Assembly (NCBI GenBank): GCA_016792845.1
Contig: JAEUKH010000028.1
Span: 620,001 to 684,000 of the forward strand
Direction of reading: 5' to 3'
Origin: Myxococcales bacterium
GTDB taxonomy: Bacteria > Myxococcota_A > Polyangia > Polyangiales > Ga0077539
Length of the DNA stretch: 64,000 nucleotides
This document shows positions 17,322-28,200 of the stretch, in pieces (position 1 is the first letter of the stretch; the number at the start of each line of letters is the position of its first letter). A program made the translations under genes and the position numbers. The notes beneath the pieces were generated by a model. That model did not search any database, was not told the origin of the DNA, and saw nothing but the letters and a program-made list of their open reading frames with translations.

Positions 17322-18050
17322 GTGAGCATTGCACTGCACGTCAACGTTGACCATGTCGCCACCCTCCGTCAGGCGCGCGGCACAGCATACCCAGACCCCA
17401 TCGAGGCCGCGCTGGCCGCCGAACGCGCTGGGGCCGAGGGCATCACGGTGCACCTTCGCGAAGACCGTCGCCACATCCAAGACCGCGACGTCAGGGTGCT
17501 GCGCGAGGTCGTGCGCGGGGTGATGAACCTCGAAATGGCCGCCACCGAGCCCATGCTGCGCGTCGCGCTGGCGACCCGGCCGCACCATGTCACCCTCGTC
17601 CCCGAGCGCCGCGAGGAGCGAACCACCGAGGGCGGGCTCGACGTCGTGGGGCAGCGCGCGGGCCTCGTCGACATCGTCAAATCGCTGCAATCTGCGCAGA
17701 TCAAGGTCTCGCTCTTTGTCGCCCCCGACCGCGCCCAGCTCGAGGCGAGCCGCGCCCTCGGGGTCGAACAGATCGAGCTCCACACGGGCGAGTACGCCGA
17801 GGCCTTCGGTCACCACGCCGCAGCGCTCGCGGCCCTCGCTGACGGCGCGCGCTTCGCCCTCTCGTTGGGCCTCAGGGTCGCCGCGGGGCACGGGCTCACG
17901 GTGGCCAACGTCGGCCACGTCGCGGCCCTCGCCGAGGTGGTCGAGCTCAACATCGGCCACGCCCTCATCGCCGACGCGGTGATCGTCGGCATCGACGCCG
18001 CGGTACGGGCCATGCGCGGGGCGATCGCGCACGGGCGCCGCGGGCGATGA
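17322..18050 (+). CDS. pdxJ: Pyridoxine 5'-phosphate synthase
   Basis: A 242-residue TIM-barrel enzyme of the DXP-dependent vitamin B6 pathway. It condenses 1-deoxyxylulose 5-phosphate with aminoacetone phosphate. Signatures: LHVNVDHVATLRQARG (N-terminal His/Asp site), HLREDRRHIQDRDV, NLEMAAT, HHVTLVPERREERTTEGGLD, and ELHTGEYAE with VAAGHGLT near the C-terminus. Length is as expected. GTG start. It is first in a three-gene operon: its TGA overlaps the acpS start by 4 bases. The pdxJ-acpS order is conserved in many proteobacteria. Confidence 0.97.
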   Translation: MSIALHVNVDHVATLRQARGTAYPDPIEAALAAERAGAEGITVHLREDRRHIQDRDVRVLREVVRGVMNLEMAATEPMLRVALATRPHHVTLVPERREERTTEGGLDVVGQRAGLVDIVKSLQSAQIKVSLFVAPDRAQLEASRALGVEQIELHTGEYAEAFGHHAAALAALADGARFALSLGLRVAAGHGLTVANVGHVAALAEVVELNIGHALIADAVIVGIDAAVRAMRGAIAHGRRGR

Positions 18051-18424
18051 TCGTCGGCCTCGGGGTCGACCTCGTGGCGATGGCCCGCATCGAAGCGATG
18101 CTCTCGCGTTGGGGCGACCGCATCGCGCGGCGCGTCTTGCACCCTGACGAGCTCGCCGCGTGGCCGAGCGCGACGGCGCGACGGGTCGAATACCTCGCAG
18201 GCCGCATCGCCGCGAAGGAGGCCGCGAGCAAGGCCCTCGGGGTGCCGCCGGGCATCGGCTGGCACGACGCGGTGGTGCGCGTCGCGCGCCCTGACCCGCC
18301 TTCGGTCAGCCTCTCGGGGGTGGCCCAGGCGCGGGCCGAGGCGCGCGGCGTCACCCGGGTTCACCTCACGCTCAGCCACGATGGCGGCATGGCCGTGGCG
18401 GTGGTGGTGCTTGAGGCGACATGA
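18047..18424 (+). CDS. acpS: Holo-[acyl-carrier-protein] synthase
   Basis: A 125-residue enzyme, a normal AcpS length, that transfers 4'-phosphopantetheine from CoA to acyl carrier protein. Motifs: VGLGVDLVAMARIEAM (metal-binding Asp) and YLAGRIAAKEAASKAL (metal/CoA Glu and Lys), then HLTLSHDGGMAVAVVV at the end. It overlaps the stop of pdxJ and the start of nnr by ATGA, so translation of the three genes is probably coupled. Confidence 0.97.
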   Translation: MIVGLGVDLVAMARIEAMLSRWGDRIARRVLHPDELAAWPSATARRVEYLAGRIAAKEAASKALGVPPGIGWHDAVVRVARPDPPSVSLSGVAQARAEARGVTRVHLTLSHDGGMAVAVVVLEAT

Positions 18425-19971
18425 GCGAAACGCTTGATCTACCGCTGATTTCTTGTGCTTCGGCGCGGGCCCTCGACGCGGCCTTGGGCGCCCGCGGGGT
18501 GCCGGGGCTGCTCTTGATGGAGAACGCCGGTCGCGGCGCCGCCGAGGCCCTCGCGGCCGCATGCCGAGCCCGCGGCGTGCGCGCGCTCCTCGTGCTCGTA
18601 GGCCCCGGCAACAACGGCGGTGACGCCCTCGTGGTGGCGCGCCGCTGGGCCCTCGCGGCGCCCGAGATCGGCCTTCGGGTGGTGTGCCTCGCGGAGCCCG
18701 ATCGGCTGCGCGGCGACGCCGCGGTGATGCGCGACGCCGCGCGGGGGGCGGGGGTCTCGCTCGAACCCGCGGGCGCGTGGCGCGAGGGCCTCGCGGCCTC
18801 CGACGCGGTGCTCGACGGGCTCTTCGGCACCGGCCTCAGCCGCGCCCCGGGGGGCGCCTACGCCGAGGCCATCGAGGCCTGTAACATCTCAAGACATCTC
18901 AAGATTCGGGTCGCTCTCGACGTGCCCTCGGGGCTCGACGCTGACCGCGGCGCGGCGATCGAAGCGGGCGGCGCGGTCTTTCAGGCCGACCTGACGTTGA
19001 CCTTCGGCGCGAGCAAGGTGGGCCTTCACACGGGCCAAGGGGTGACGCGCGCGGGGCGGGTGAAGGTGGTCGACATCGGCGTCGCGCTCGGCGACGCGCG
19101 CGGCGCGGTGGCGGCGTGGGGCGTCGGGTTCCACGCGGTGGCGCCGCGACCGCGAGACGCGCACAAGGGTCGCGCGGGCCGGGTGCTTGTGATCGGCGGC
19201 TCGGCGGGCATGACCGGCGCGGCGTGGTTGGCGGCCCGGGGGGCCCATCGCGCGGGGGCGGGGCTCGTGACCATCGCCTCGCGCGACGCCGAGCGGCTCG
19301 ACGGGCGCGTGATCGAGACGATGACCGTGGCGCTCCCGGGTGAGATCGACGCGCTCGCGGGCACCCTCGACGCGCTCGCGGAGCGGGTCGACGTGCTGGT
19401 GGTGGGCCCCGGGATGGGCCGCGACCCCTGGGCCTCGGCGGTGCTCGATTGGGTCTGGCGCGCGCCGCACGCGGCGGTGCTCGACGCCGACGCGCTCGGG
19501 CTCGCGCAGGGGCGACCGCCGCGCGCGGCGCCCACGGTGATGACGCCGCATCCGCTCGAAATGGCGCGAATGCTAGGGCTCTCGGGGGCCGCCGAGGTCG
19601 AGCGCGACCGACCGCGCTGGGTCAAAGAGGCCGCGCGACGCTTTCATGCGACGGTGCTGCTGAAGGGCGCGGGGTCGCTCGTCGCGGCGCCGGGTGAGGC
19701 CCTCCGGGTGTTGCCCTGGGCCGACGCGACGCTCGCCATCGGAGGCAGCGGTGACGTGCTCGCCGGCGCCATCGCCGCCCGCCTCGCAGAGGGCGGGAGC
19801 GCCCTCGAAGCGGCCCAAGCGCACGGCCGCGCCGCGACGCTGCTCCGTGAGGCCCGTGGCGCGACCCGCGGCGCCCTGGCGCACGAGCTCGCCGATGCCC
19901 TGTCGGCAGCCCTCGAAGGGCCCGCCTTGCCATTCTGTCACCTCGTGGGCCCCGAGGGGCTGACCGGCTGA
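18421..19971 (+). CDS. nnr: Bifunctional NAD(P)H-hydrate epimerase / dehydratase
   Basis: A 516-residue nicotinamide-nucleotide repair enzyme. Residues about 1-220 form the YjeF N-terminal epimerase (LLMENAGRGAAEAL, VGPGNNGGDALVVARR, DAVLDGLFGTGLSR, ALDVPSGLDAD). Residues about 235-505 are the ribokinase-like ADP/ATP-dependent dehydratase (GRVLVIGGSAGMTGAAWLAARGAHRAGAGLVTI, TPHPLEMARML, LLKGAGSLVA, GGSGDVLAGAIAA at about 440). The two activities epimerise and dehydrate damaged NAD(P)HX. It is third in the pdxJ-acpS-nnr operon with an ATGA overlap. Confidence 0.96.
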   Translation: MSETLDLPLISCASARALDAALGARGVPGLLLMENAGRGAAEALAAACRARGVRALLVLVGPGNNGGDALVVARRWALAAPEIGLRVVCLAEPDRLRGDAAVMRDAARGAGVSLEPAGAWREGLAASDAVLDGLFGTGLSRAPGGAYAEAIEACNISRHLKIRVALDVPSGLDADRGAAIEAGGAVFQADLTLTFGASKVGLHTGQGVTRAGRVKVVDIGVALGDARGAVAAWGVGFHAVAPRPRDAHKGRAGRVLVIGGSAGMTGAAWLAARGAHRAGAGLVTIASRDAERLDGRVIETMTVALPGEIDALAGTLDALAERVDVLVVGPGMGRDPWASAVLDWVWRAPHAAVLDADALGLAQGRPPRAAPTVMTPHPLEMARMLGLSGAAEVERDRPRWVKEAARRFHATVLLKGAGSLVAAPGEALRVLPWADATLAIGGSGDVLAGAIAARLAEGGSALEAAQAHGRAATLLREARGATRGALAHELADALSAALEGPALPFCHLVGPEGLTG

Positions 19972-20029
19972 CACCGCGCGCGCCCGTAGAAGTCGCGAAA
20001 TCGCTTGGAATTCATGACAATCCTCGATG

Positions 20030-20045
20030 TGGCACGGTGCTTGAA
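20030..20045 (+). promoter_or_regulatory. Possible -24/-12 (sigma54-type) promoter remnant
   Basis: TGGCACGGTGCTTGAA lies 23 bases before the sigma-factor gene. It matches the sigma54 consensus TGGCACG-N4-TTGCA except that the -12 GC is GA. That base is normally important, so this may be inactive or coincidental. Confidence 0.25.
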
Positions 20046-20068
20046 AAGGCCTCCCCCGAGGTCACACC

Positions 20069-20650
20069 ATGAACGCACCCCACCGCAACGAATTTAGCCG
20101 CGCCGCGCTCCCGCATCTCGATGGGCTCTACGCCGCCGCGGTTCGATTGACGCGCTCGCGGGCCGAGGCCGAAGACCTTGTGCAAGACGCGCTCGTTCTC
20201 GCCTACCAAGGTTGGCATCGCTTCGAGCAGGGTACCAACCTCCGCGCGTGGCTCCATCGCATCCAGGTGAACGCGTTCATCTCGCAGTATCGCAAGGCGC
20301 GCCGGGCGCAGCGGGTGCTCGATTTTGAGCGAGACCCCGGCACCCGGTGCCTCCTCCTGAGCTCGGCCCAAGAGGCGCTCGAAGGCCCCGATGGGGGCGT
20401 GATGCGCGGCGGCTTGTCGCCCACGGTGCAAGAGGCGCTCGACGCGCTCCCCGAGGAGTTTCGTACGGTGGTGATCTTGTCTGACATCGCCGAGCTCAGC
20501 TACCGCGAGATCGCCGAGGCGCTGGGGTGCCCGATGGGTACGGTGATGAGCCGGCTTCACCGCGGCCGAAAGGCGCTCGCGCGGAGGCTGGGGCCGGTGC
20601 TGGGCGTGGCCGCGGAGCCGACCCCGGAGCCTGCGCTCGTGGCCGCGTGA
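20069..20650 (+). CDS. ECF-type RNA polymerase sigma factor
   Basis: A 193-residue sigma70-family protein with region 2 (LYAAAVRLTRSRAEAEDLVQDALVLAYQGWHRFEQGTNLRAWLHRIQVNAFI, about 18-75) and region 4 (VQEALDALPEEFRTVVILSDIAELSYREIAEALGCPMGTVMSRLHRGRKAL, about 112-165). Region 3 is missing, as in ECF factors. No anti-sigma or zinc-binding protein is adjacent: upstream is nnr, downstream convergent ddl. The C-terminal tail after region 4 is short and Pro/Ala-rich. The signal it responds to is unknown. ATG 20069 is supported by the position of region 2. Confidence 0.93.
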   Translation: MNAPHRNEFSRAALPHLDGLYAAAVRLTRSRAEAEDLVQDALVLAYQGWHRFEQGTNLRAWLHRIQVNAFISQYRKARRAQRVLDFERDPGTRCLLLSSAQEALEGPDGGVMRGGLSPTVQEALDALPEEFRTVVILSDIAELSYREIAEALGCPMGTVMSRLHRGRKALARRLGPVLGVAAEPTPEPALVAA

Positions 20651-20713
20651 CGGCTGTCGGTAGACGATTTCAGCGACGCGACCGCGCGGAGGGCGTCTGA
20701 CCCGGAGCGCGGG

Positions 20714-21691
20714 TCAGGCCACCACCACCGGGGTCGGTGAGGCGATCACGCCCTGCAAGGGCAGATGGCGCCCCGGGTGCGTGTGCAGGCGGGCGCCCTG
20801 GAGGATCATCTCGCAGAGGCCCGGGTAATCGACCCCGGCCCCCGCGGCGATCTTCGGGAGCAGCGAGTTCGGCGTCATGCCGGGCAGCGTGTTGACCTCG
20901 AGCACGTACTCGTTCTCGCCCTCGGTGACGAGCACGTTGACCCGCGTCGCGCCAGAGCAGCCGAGCGCCGCGTGCGCCCGCTCGGCGAGGCGCAACACAC
21001 CCTGGTACCGCGTCGGCGCGAGCCGCGCGGGGAAGTAGTACTCGGCCAGGCCCTTCTGGGTCTTGGCCTGGTAGTCAAAGAAGGGGCGGCGCGAGACGAT
21101 CTCGATGGCGCCGAAGACGCGGCCGTTGACGATGCCGACGTGCACCTCGCGGGCGCGGATGTAGCGCTCGACGAGCACGCCGTCGTCGTGCTTGAGGGCC
21201 TCGTTCACCGCCACCGCGAGCTCTTCGAGGTTGCTCGCGCGCGAGACGCCGATCGAGCTGCCCTCGCGCCGCGGCTTCACCATCACCGGGAAGCCGAACG
21301 ACCCGTGACGCTCTTCGAGCTCCGCCGCGGTGATCGGCCCCGTGAGGTCGTAGTACGGCGCCGTCGCGATGTTGTGGAGGCGAAACAGCTCCTTGGCCTT
21401 GAGCTTGTCCATCGCGAGGGCCGAGGCGAGAACGCCGGAGCCCGTGTACGGGATGCCCATCCATTCGAGCAGGCCCTGAATCGCGCCGTCTTCGCCGTAG
21501 CGGCCGTGCAGCGCGAGAAAGGCCACGTCGATCTTCGCCGCCCGAAGCGTCTGGTCGATGTCACGGTCGACCAAGATCGGCACCACGTCGTGACCGCGCG
21601 ACGCGAGCGCCGAAACGATGGCCTCACCCGAACGAAGTGAGACCTCACGCTCTGCCGAAATACCACCGAGAAGTACGCCAACCCGTGCCAT
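20714..21691 (-). CDS. ddl: D-alanine--D-alanine ligase (ATP-grasp) with metal-ligand substitution
   Basis: A 325-residue ATP-grasp ligase that makes D-Ala-D-Ala for peptidoglycan. Motifs: VLLGGISAEREVSLRSGEAIVSAL, LHGRYGEDGAIQGLLEWMGIPYTGSGVLASALAMDK, PVMVKPRREGSSIGVS, and EVNTLPGMTPNSLLPK. The three metal ligands of E. coli DdlB (Asp257, Glu270, Asn272) align here with Asn252, Glu265 and Asn267, so the first is replaced by Asn (codon AAC). ATG 21691 was chosen over an in-frame GTG at 21697 because AAGGAG lies 7 bases before the ATG and only 1 before the GTG. It could belong to a related ATP-grasp family, but the overall fit is Ddl. Confidence 0.92.
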   Translation of the reverse strand: MARVGVLLGGISAEREVSLRSGEAIVSALASRGHDVVPILVDRDIDQTLRAAKIDVAFLALHGRYGEDGAIQGLLEWMGIPYTGSGVLASALAMDKLKAKELFRLHNIATAPYYDLTGPITAAELEERHGSFGFPVMVKPRREGSSIGVSRASNLEELAVAVNEALKHDDGVLVERYIRAREVHVGIVNGRVFGAIEIVSRRPFFDYQAKTQKGLAEYYFPARLAPTRYQGVLRLAERAHAALGCSGATRVNVLVTEGENEYVLEVNTLPGMTPNSLLPKIAAGAGVDYPGLCEMILQGARLHTHPGRHLPLQGVIASPTPVVVA

Positions 21692-22268
21692 GACCACGCT
21701 CCTTGTTCGTCACCACCGGTGTTCGCCGCGGTGTGCGCCACGCTGACCGCACCCGAGGCGCTCACCCGGCGGGCGCCGACGAGGCCCCTTCGCACGGGCC
21801 GTGCCGCATCGCGAAGGAGCAAAAAACCAGCGAAATCGAGAGCCGAGTCACCCCTCCGCCGTGGCCAGATCGCCGCGCAGACCGCGTCGCACAGACCACT
21901 CGACGGAGCGCAGAGGCCGCGCGGGAGCGCAGCACCCGCGGGTGACCAGACGGGCCCCTAGCAGCCTTTCTCGAAGGGGGTCAAGAATGTGACATCGCGG
22001 CGGCATCGGCCCATCGGCCGCCCCGGCGCCGCCCCCGGGCATCGCGTGGGGAGCCCCCCGTCGAGGCGCGCGTCGCGGGTGACCGCGCGATGGCGATTTG
22101 CCTTGAAAATCGTGGGCGAAAATTGGCGCGAGGATGCTCCTTGCGACACGCGCGCGCGGTGCGATACGGTCCCGGCCCCTGCGTGTGGGCAGTGGTTGGG
22201 GCGCGCTGCTCGACCGCGGTTCACGCGTCTGCAAACGACCGTCAAAGAGCCTCGGAGAAGACTTCGCG
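21692..22268. other. Divergent noncoding region between ddl and the giant TPR gene
   Basis: 577 bases with no ORF showing the local codon bias. It contains the ddl ribosome site on the left, an A6 run near 21823, and the AT-richer stretch TTGAAAATCGTGGGCGAAAA near 22104 before the putative TPR promoter. Nothing else recognisable. Confidence 0.5.
22141..22168 (+). promoter_or_regulatory. Candidate promoter of the giant TPR gene
   Basis: TTGCGA (22141-22146) is separated by 16 bases from GATACG (22163-22168). It resembles the TTGTGG-N17-GATACT element before the gene at 6151. It would give a leader of about 95 bases to ATG 22269. Pattern evidence only. Confidence 0.3.
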
Positions 22269-25200
22269 ATGAGCGCTGACAAGGCCCGCAAGCTGCTCGT
22301 GTCACTTCAGGATGACCCCGAGAACGAGAAGGCATGGACCGCCCTGGAGGAGGGCGCCCTGGGTGGCGATTTTGCCGCCGCGGGGTCCGAATTGCGGGCC
22401 CAACTCGCTGAGACGCGCAAACGCTTCGCGGCGCGTGGCGAGGCCGAGGCGACGGCGCGCATCCTCGATGTCGAGATCGAGCTGACCGAAGACCCCGCGG
22501 CGCGGGGGTTGCTCCTTCGTGAGCGGGCCTTCGTGCTCGAAGAAGAGCTTCTCGATGACAAGTCGGCCCTCGCCGCGCTTGAGCGGCTCGTGGCGCTCGG
22601 TGTCGACCCCGAGGCCTCGGCCGAGCGCGATCGCGTGGCCGGCAAGAAGGCGAAATGGAAGGAGCTGGCGCAAGACTATCGCCAGCGCGCCGAGAACGAC
22701 TCGACCGACCCCACGGTGGTGGCCTCGCTCCTCGTGAGCGCCGCGGGGATCATTTTGCAGTACAAGAGCAAGGTCAAAGACAAAGACGTCGATTCGGTCT
22801 TTGAAGACGCGCTCCAGGTCGACCCGGGCAACCTCCGCGCGGTGCAGCTCTACGAGCGAATCCTGCGCCGACGCGGCCGCAGTTGGGACGTGCTGACCAA
22901 GCTCCTCGAGACCTCGGCCGAGGCCGTCAGCGACAACGAGGAGCGGGGGTACTTGCTCCTTCGCGCGGCCCGCACCCACGCGGCGCGCCGACACGACCTC
23001 GGGGCGGCCGAGCGCGACTACCGACGCGCCCTCGCGCTCGACCCGGGCAACGCCGACGCCCTGCGCTTTCTCGCGGTGATCCTGCAAGACGCCGAGCGGT
23101 GGGACGACCTCGCGCGGCTCTACGAGGCGGCCCTCTCGCGCGCCGACGCCCCTGACATCGGCCTCTTGGTGCAGGCCGGCATGACCCACTGGCGGATGCG
23201 CAACGACCCTGGCTCTGCGGAGCCGCACTTCGCGCGACTTCGCGCGTTGGTGCCCGATCACCCGGTGGCGAAGAACTTCTTCGAGTCGTTCGACGCGAGC
23301 GACGAGATCAGCTTCGACGACGGCGGCGAAGAGCTCCTCGACGAGCAGCTCTCGTCTGAGGTGCTTGAGTCGATGCTGCCCGGCCCCGACACGGTGCATG
23401 CGGTGGTGCACGGCCCGCCGGTGGTGGTGCCCGCAGCGCCGCGCGTGCCCGAGATCGTCGAAGCGACCGAGCCCGAAGCCGCGCCTGCGGTTGAGGCCGC
23501 GCCCATCGCTGAAGCCGCGCCTGCGATTGAGGCTGCCCCCGTGGTTGAAGCCGCGCCTGCGGTTGACGCTGCGCCCGCGGTTGAAGCCGCGCCCATCGCT
23601 GAAGCCGCGCCCGAAGATGAGGCCGTTGCGCAGACGGAGACGCCGTCGGCGGAGGCTGTGGCGACGAAGCAGATCGATGCGCCCGCGGCCGCCGAGGCGT
23701 CGGAGCCTGAAGCGCCCGCGCCCCGCGCCTCAGTGCCGCCGCCGCCGCGACCGGTGACGGGCGGGCACCCGGTGGTGAACCCCACGCCGCGCACGAGCAC
23801 GCGGCCCGTCGCCCCTGCGGCGGTGGCCGGAAACCGCATTCAGGCGGCCGTCGAGATGGCGCAGCAGGCCGAGAGCGCGGGGCACCTCGACCGCGCCATC
23901 GACGCGTGGAAGGCCGTGCTGCGGCAGGAGCCCGCGCACCCCGACGCGCGCAACAACCTCGTCAGGCTCTACTCAGCCGCCGCCCGGTGGAACAACCTCG
24001 TCGAGCTCTATCGTCAGGAGCTCGATGCCCTCGGCGGCGTCAGGCCCGGCCCCGAGGCGCAGCAGAACAAAGAGCGGAAGCTCGAAATTCTCCACGAGAT
24101 GGTGGCCATCTACCGCGACCGGCTCGCCCTCGAACCGATGGTGGTGCAGACCTACAACGCCATCTTGGGCATCGAGCCGAGCGACCGCGCCTCGCTCATC
24201 GCCCTCGCCGCTTCGTACGAAAAGCTCGGGCGTTACACCGACGTCATCAAGGTGCTCGATCAGCAGGTTCAGTCGAGCGAAGACCCGACCGAGAAGGTCG
24301 GCCTCCTGCGGCGCATCGCGGCGCTTTGGGTCGAGCGCTTCAACAACGTCAACAACGCGACGCGCCCGCTCGAACAGATCGTCGAGATCGACCCCACCGA
24401 CGTCGACGCGCTCCAGCAGCTCAAAGACCTCTACACGAAGCGCCGCGCGTGGCGGCCGTTGTTCGAGGTGCTCCGCCGCGAGGCTGCGTTGCTCGACGGC
24501 GACCGCAAGCGCGACGCGCTCATCGAGCTGGCGCGGCTCGCGTCTGACAAGCTCTCGTCGAACGGCGAGGCCATCGGCCTCTGGCGCGAGGCGCTGGCCC
24601 TCGACCGCGACGCGCCGGGCGCCCTCGACGCGCTCGAGAAGCTCACCGACCGCGAGAAAGACTGGGCGGGGCTCGCAGAGGTCCTTGAGCGCCGCGTCGA
24701 CGAGGCGAGCGACCCCGAGCAGAAGGTCGCCGTGCTCATGAAGCTCGGCGTGGTCTTCGGAGAGCGCCTCGAAGACCCGGCCCGCGCGGTCGAGGCCTGG
24801 CAGCGCGTGCTCGTGGTGCGACCGGGGCATCCGAAGGCCCTCCGTGTGCTGCGCGATGGCTACGTCGCCGCCTCAAGGTGGGACGACCTCGAAGCCCTCT
24901 ACGGCGCCACCAACGACTGGGAGGGCCTCGCCGACGTGCTCGGGCAGAGCGCCGAGAAGGCCGCCGACCCCGCGGTCAAGGTGGCGCTCTCGTTCCGCGC
25001 TGCGAAGGTGTACGAAGAGAAGCTCGGGCAGGCCGCGAGGGCGTTTCGCTCATACGAGCGCGTGCTCTCGGTCGAGCCGAGAAACCTCGACGCCGCGCAG
25101 GCCCTCGTGCCGATCTATCTCGCTGACGAGAAATGGCCGCGTCTCGCGCAGCTGTATGAAATCCTCCTCGGCGCCCTCGGCCCGAGCGACGTCGACGCCT

Positions 25201-28200
25201 CGCTCGATCTCTTGCAAAAGCTCCGCGAGATCAGCGCCAACCGCTTGGGCGATCGGGCCGCGGCCTTCGAGTGGGCGCACCGCGCGTACGAGCTCCGTGC
25301 CGACGACGACGCGCTCGAAGCGCAGCTCGAAAAGAGCGCCGAGGCCGCCAACACCTGGGGGCGCTTCGTCGCCACCCTCGACGCCCGCGCGGCCCGCCTC
25401 GACGACGACGCCGAGCGGGCCCGACTTCGCGACAAGGCCGCCGCCGTCGAGGCCGACCGGCTCGACGCCCTCGACGCCGCCATCGCGCGGTATCAGCGTG
25501 CCCTCGCGGCCTCGCCCGACGACGCCCATGTGGTCTCGACCCTCGACGGGTTCCTCAGGCGGGCGGCGCGTTGGCAAGACCTCCGCGACCTCTTTGACCA
25601 CCGCCTCGCGCGGGTCGAAGACCCGACGACGCGGCGAGCGCTGCGCTTCGAGGTGGCCGAGGTCGAGGAGCTTCAGCTCTCGCTCCCCGAGGCCGCGAGC
25701 GCGCGCTTCAGGGGCGTCTTGGCCGAGTCACCCGCCGACCCCGAGGCGCTCAGCGCGCTCTCGCGGCTCGCCGAAGAGGGCGGCCGATGGCCCGAGCTCG
25801 CGCAGCTCGTGGCCGCGCGGCGCGACCTGGCGTCGGGCGACACCCGGGCCGACCTCGCGTTCAAGCTCGGCGCGCTGAAGGTCGCGCGGCTCGACGACAC
25901 CGCGGGCGCGATCGAAGATTTTCGCGAGGCGCTCGCGCTCGTCGCGCACCACAAGCCCTCGCTCGAAGCGCTTGAGGCGCTCCTGCGCGAAGAGGCGTGG
26001 CGGGTCACCGCGGCGAAGATTCTTGAGCCCGAGTTCGAGGCTATCGGCGATCACCGACGGCTCGCGTGGGTGCTCCAGATTCTGCTCGAAGCCGAGACCG
26101 CCGAGGCCTTCAGGGCCGACCTCGCGCTGCGCCTCGCTGAGGTCTACCACGGGCCCTTGGCCGACCCGCGCACGGGCTTCGAGCTCTTGCGCCGGGTGTT
26201 CGAAGAGCAGCCCGGCACCGAGCGGGTGGCCGACGCGCTGAGCGAGCTCGCCGCCTCAGGCGGGTGGAATGAAGAGCTCGCCCAGACCCTCTCGACGGTC
26301 ACGCGCCGCGAAGGGCTCGCGCCCGAGGTCTCGGTGGCGCTGGCCCGTCGCACCGCGGCGGTGTACGACCAGCGGCAGGGTGACGCGGCGGCGGCCGAGC
26401 CCTTCCACGCGATGGTGATCGCCTCGGGGGCCCTCGACCTGCACGCCTTCGCGTCGCTCAAGCGGCACTACCAGGAGCGCGAGCGTTGGAGCGACCTGCG
26501 CGGCCTCTATGCGCGCTGGGTCGAGCGCACGCCCGACCGCGACGGGCAGATCGAGCTTCTTCTCGAAGAGGCCCTGGTGCTCGAAGAAATCCTCGATCAG
26601 CCTGCCGAGGCCGCCGGCGTGTACGAGCGGGTGCTGGCCCTCGACGAGGCCCACACCGGCGCCGCGCGGGCCCTCGATCGGCTCCTCGTTCGGCTCTCGC
26701 GTTGGTCTGACCTTGAGGCCCTCCTCGGTCGTCGCATCGCCCTCGCGGGCGAGGGCACCGACGACGCGCGCGAGCTTCGCTTCCGCCGCGGCGAGGTGCG
26801 CGAGCATCACCTCGGGCGGCCCGACCTCGCCCTCGAAGATTACGCTGCGGTGCTCGACGATTCGTCGCAGCACCCCGAGGCCCGCGCGGGCCTTGAGCGG
26901 CTCCTCAGCAACAGCGCCCTGCGCGCCCAGGCCGCGGCGGTGCTCGAGCCGCGCTACGAGGCCGACGGCGACCCCGGGGCCGAGAGCTACGTCCGCATGG
27001 TGCTCGTGCGGCTTGAGTTCACCGCGACGCCGGCCGAGCGTTCGGCGCTCTGGCGCAAGGTCGCTGACCAGCGCGAGATCGTGCTCCACGACGCGGTGGC
27101 GGCCTTCGACGCCATCGCCCAGGCGCTCACCGAAGAGCCCGACAGCGAGTCGCTCCGCGAAGAGCTTTTGCGCCTCTCGACCCTCGCGGCGCAAGACGCC
27201 CGGGCCGCCGAGAGCCTCGAAAAGGCCGCGGCCGACCCCCGCGCCGAGGCCGCCAAGGTGGCGATCTTGCGCGACCTCGCCAACCTCTACGACGACCGGC
27301 TGTTCGACCACACCCGTGCCGAGCAGAGCTTCCGACGGTTGCTGGCGGCGGCGCCCGATGACCCCGAGGTGGTCGGGGCCGCGGCCCTCGCGCTCGAACG
27401 CCTCTACCGCGGCCTCCAGAACCCGCGCGGCCTCGTCGAGGCGTTGACCCTCCGGGCGCGCTTCGAGGCCGACGACGTGCAGCGCCGGGCGCTCTACGCG
27501 CAGGCCGCTGAGATCCTCGAAGACGAGCTCGCCGACCTGCCCGGGGCCATCGTCGCGCAGCAGAAGCGCCTCGAAATCGACCCCACCGACCGCGACGCCC
27601 TCAAGGCCCTCGCGCGGCTCTACGAGCGCACCGCGGCGTGGAGCGAGCTCGTGGTGACCCTCCGCCGCGACGCCGAGCTCGCCGACGACCCCGACGCGCA
27701 GAAGGCCCTGCTCGTGCAGGCCGCGGCGGTGCTCGAAGCGCGCCTCGCGGCGGTGCCCGAGGCCATCGCGCTCTACCGCGACGTGCTCGAGAGCCACGGC
27801 GCAGACCGCACCATCCACGCGGCCCTCGCGCGGCTCTACGAGCTCAGCGACGCGTGGCCCGAGCTCCTCGGCGTGCTCGAGCAAGACCTCGGCGTCGCCA
27901 CCGAGCCGAGCGATCGGCTCGCGATCATCGTGCGACAGGGCGAGATTCGTCGCACCCGCACCGGCGAGCAGCTCAAGGCCGTCGAGAACTACCGCGACGC
28001 GCTCGACCTCGAGGCCTCGCACCCGACGGTGCGCGGTGCGCTCGAGGGGCTCCTCGGCAGCACCGAGAAGGGCGTCGCCCTCGCCGCGGCGCGGGCCCTC
28101 GACCCGGTGCTCCAGTCAGAGAGCGCGTGGGACAAGCTCGTCAACGTGCTCGACCGCATCGCCGCCGACACCGACGAGCCCGACGAGCGCCGCCAGGCCC

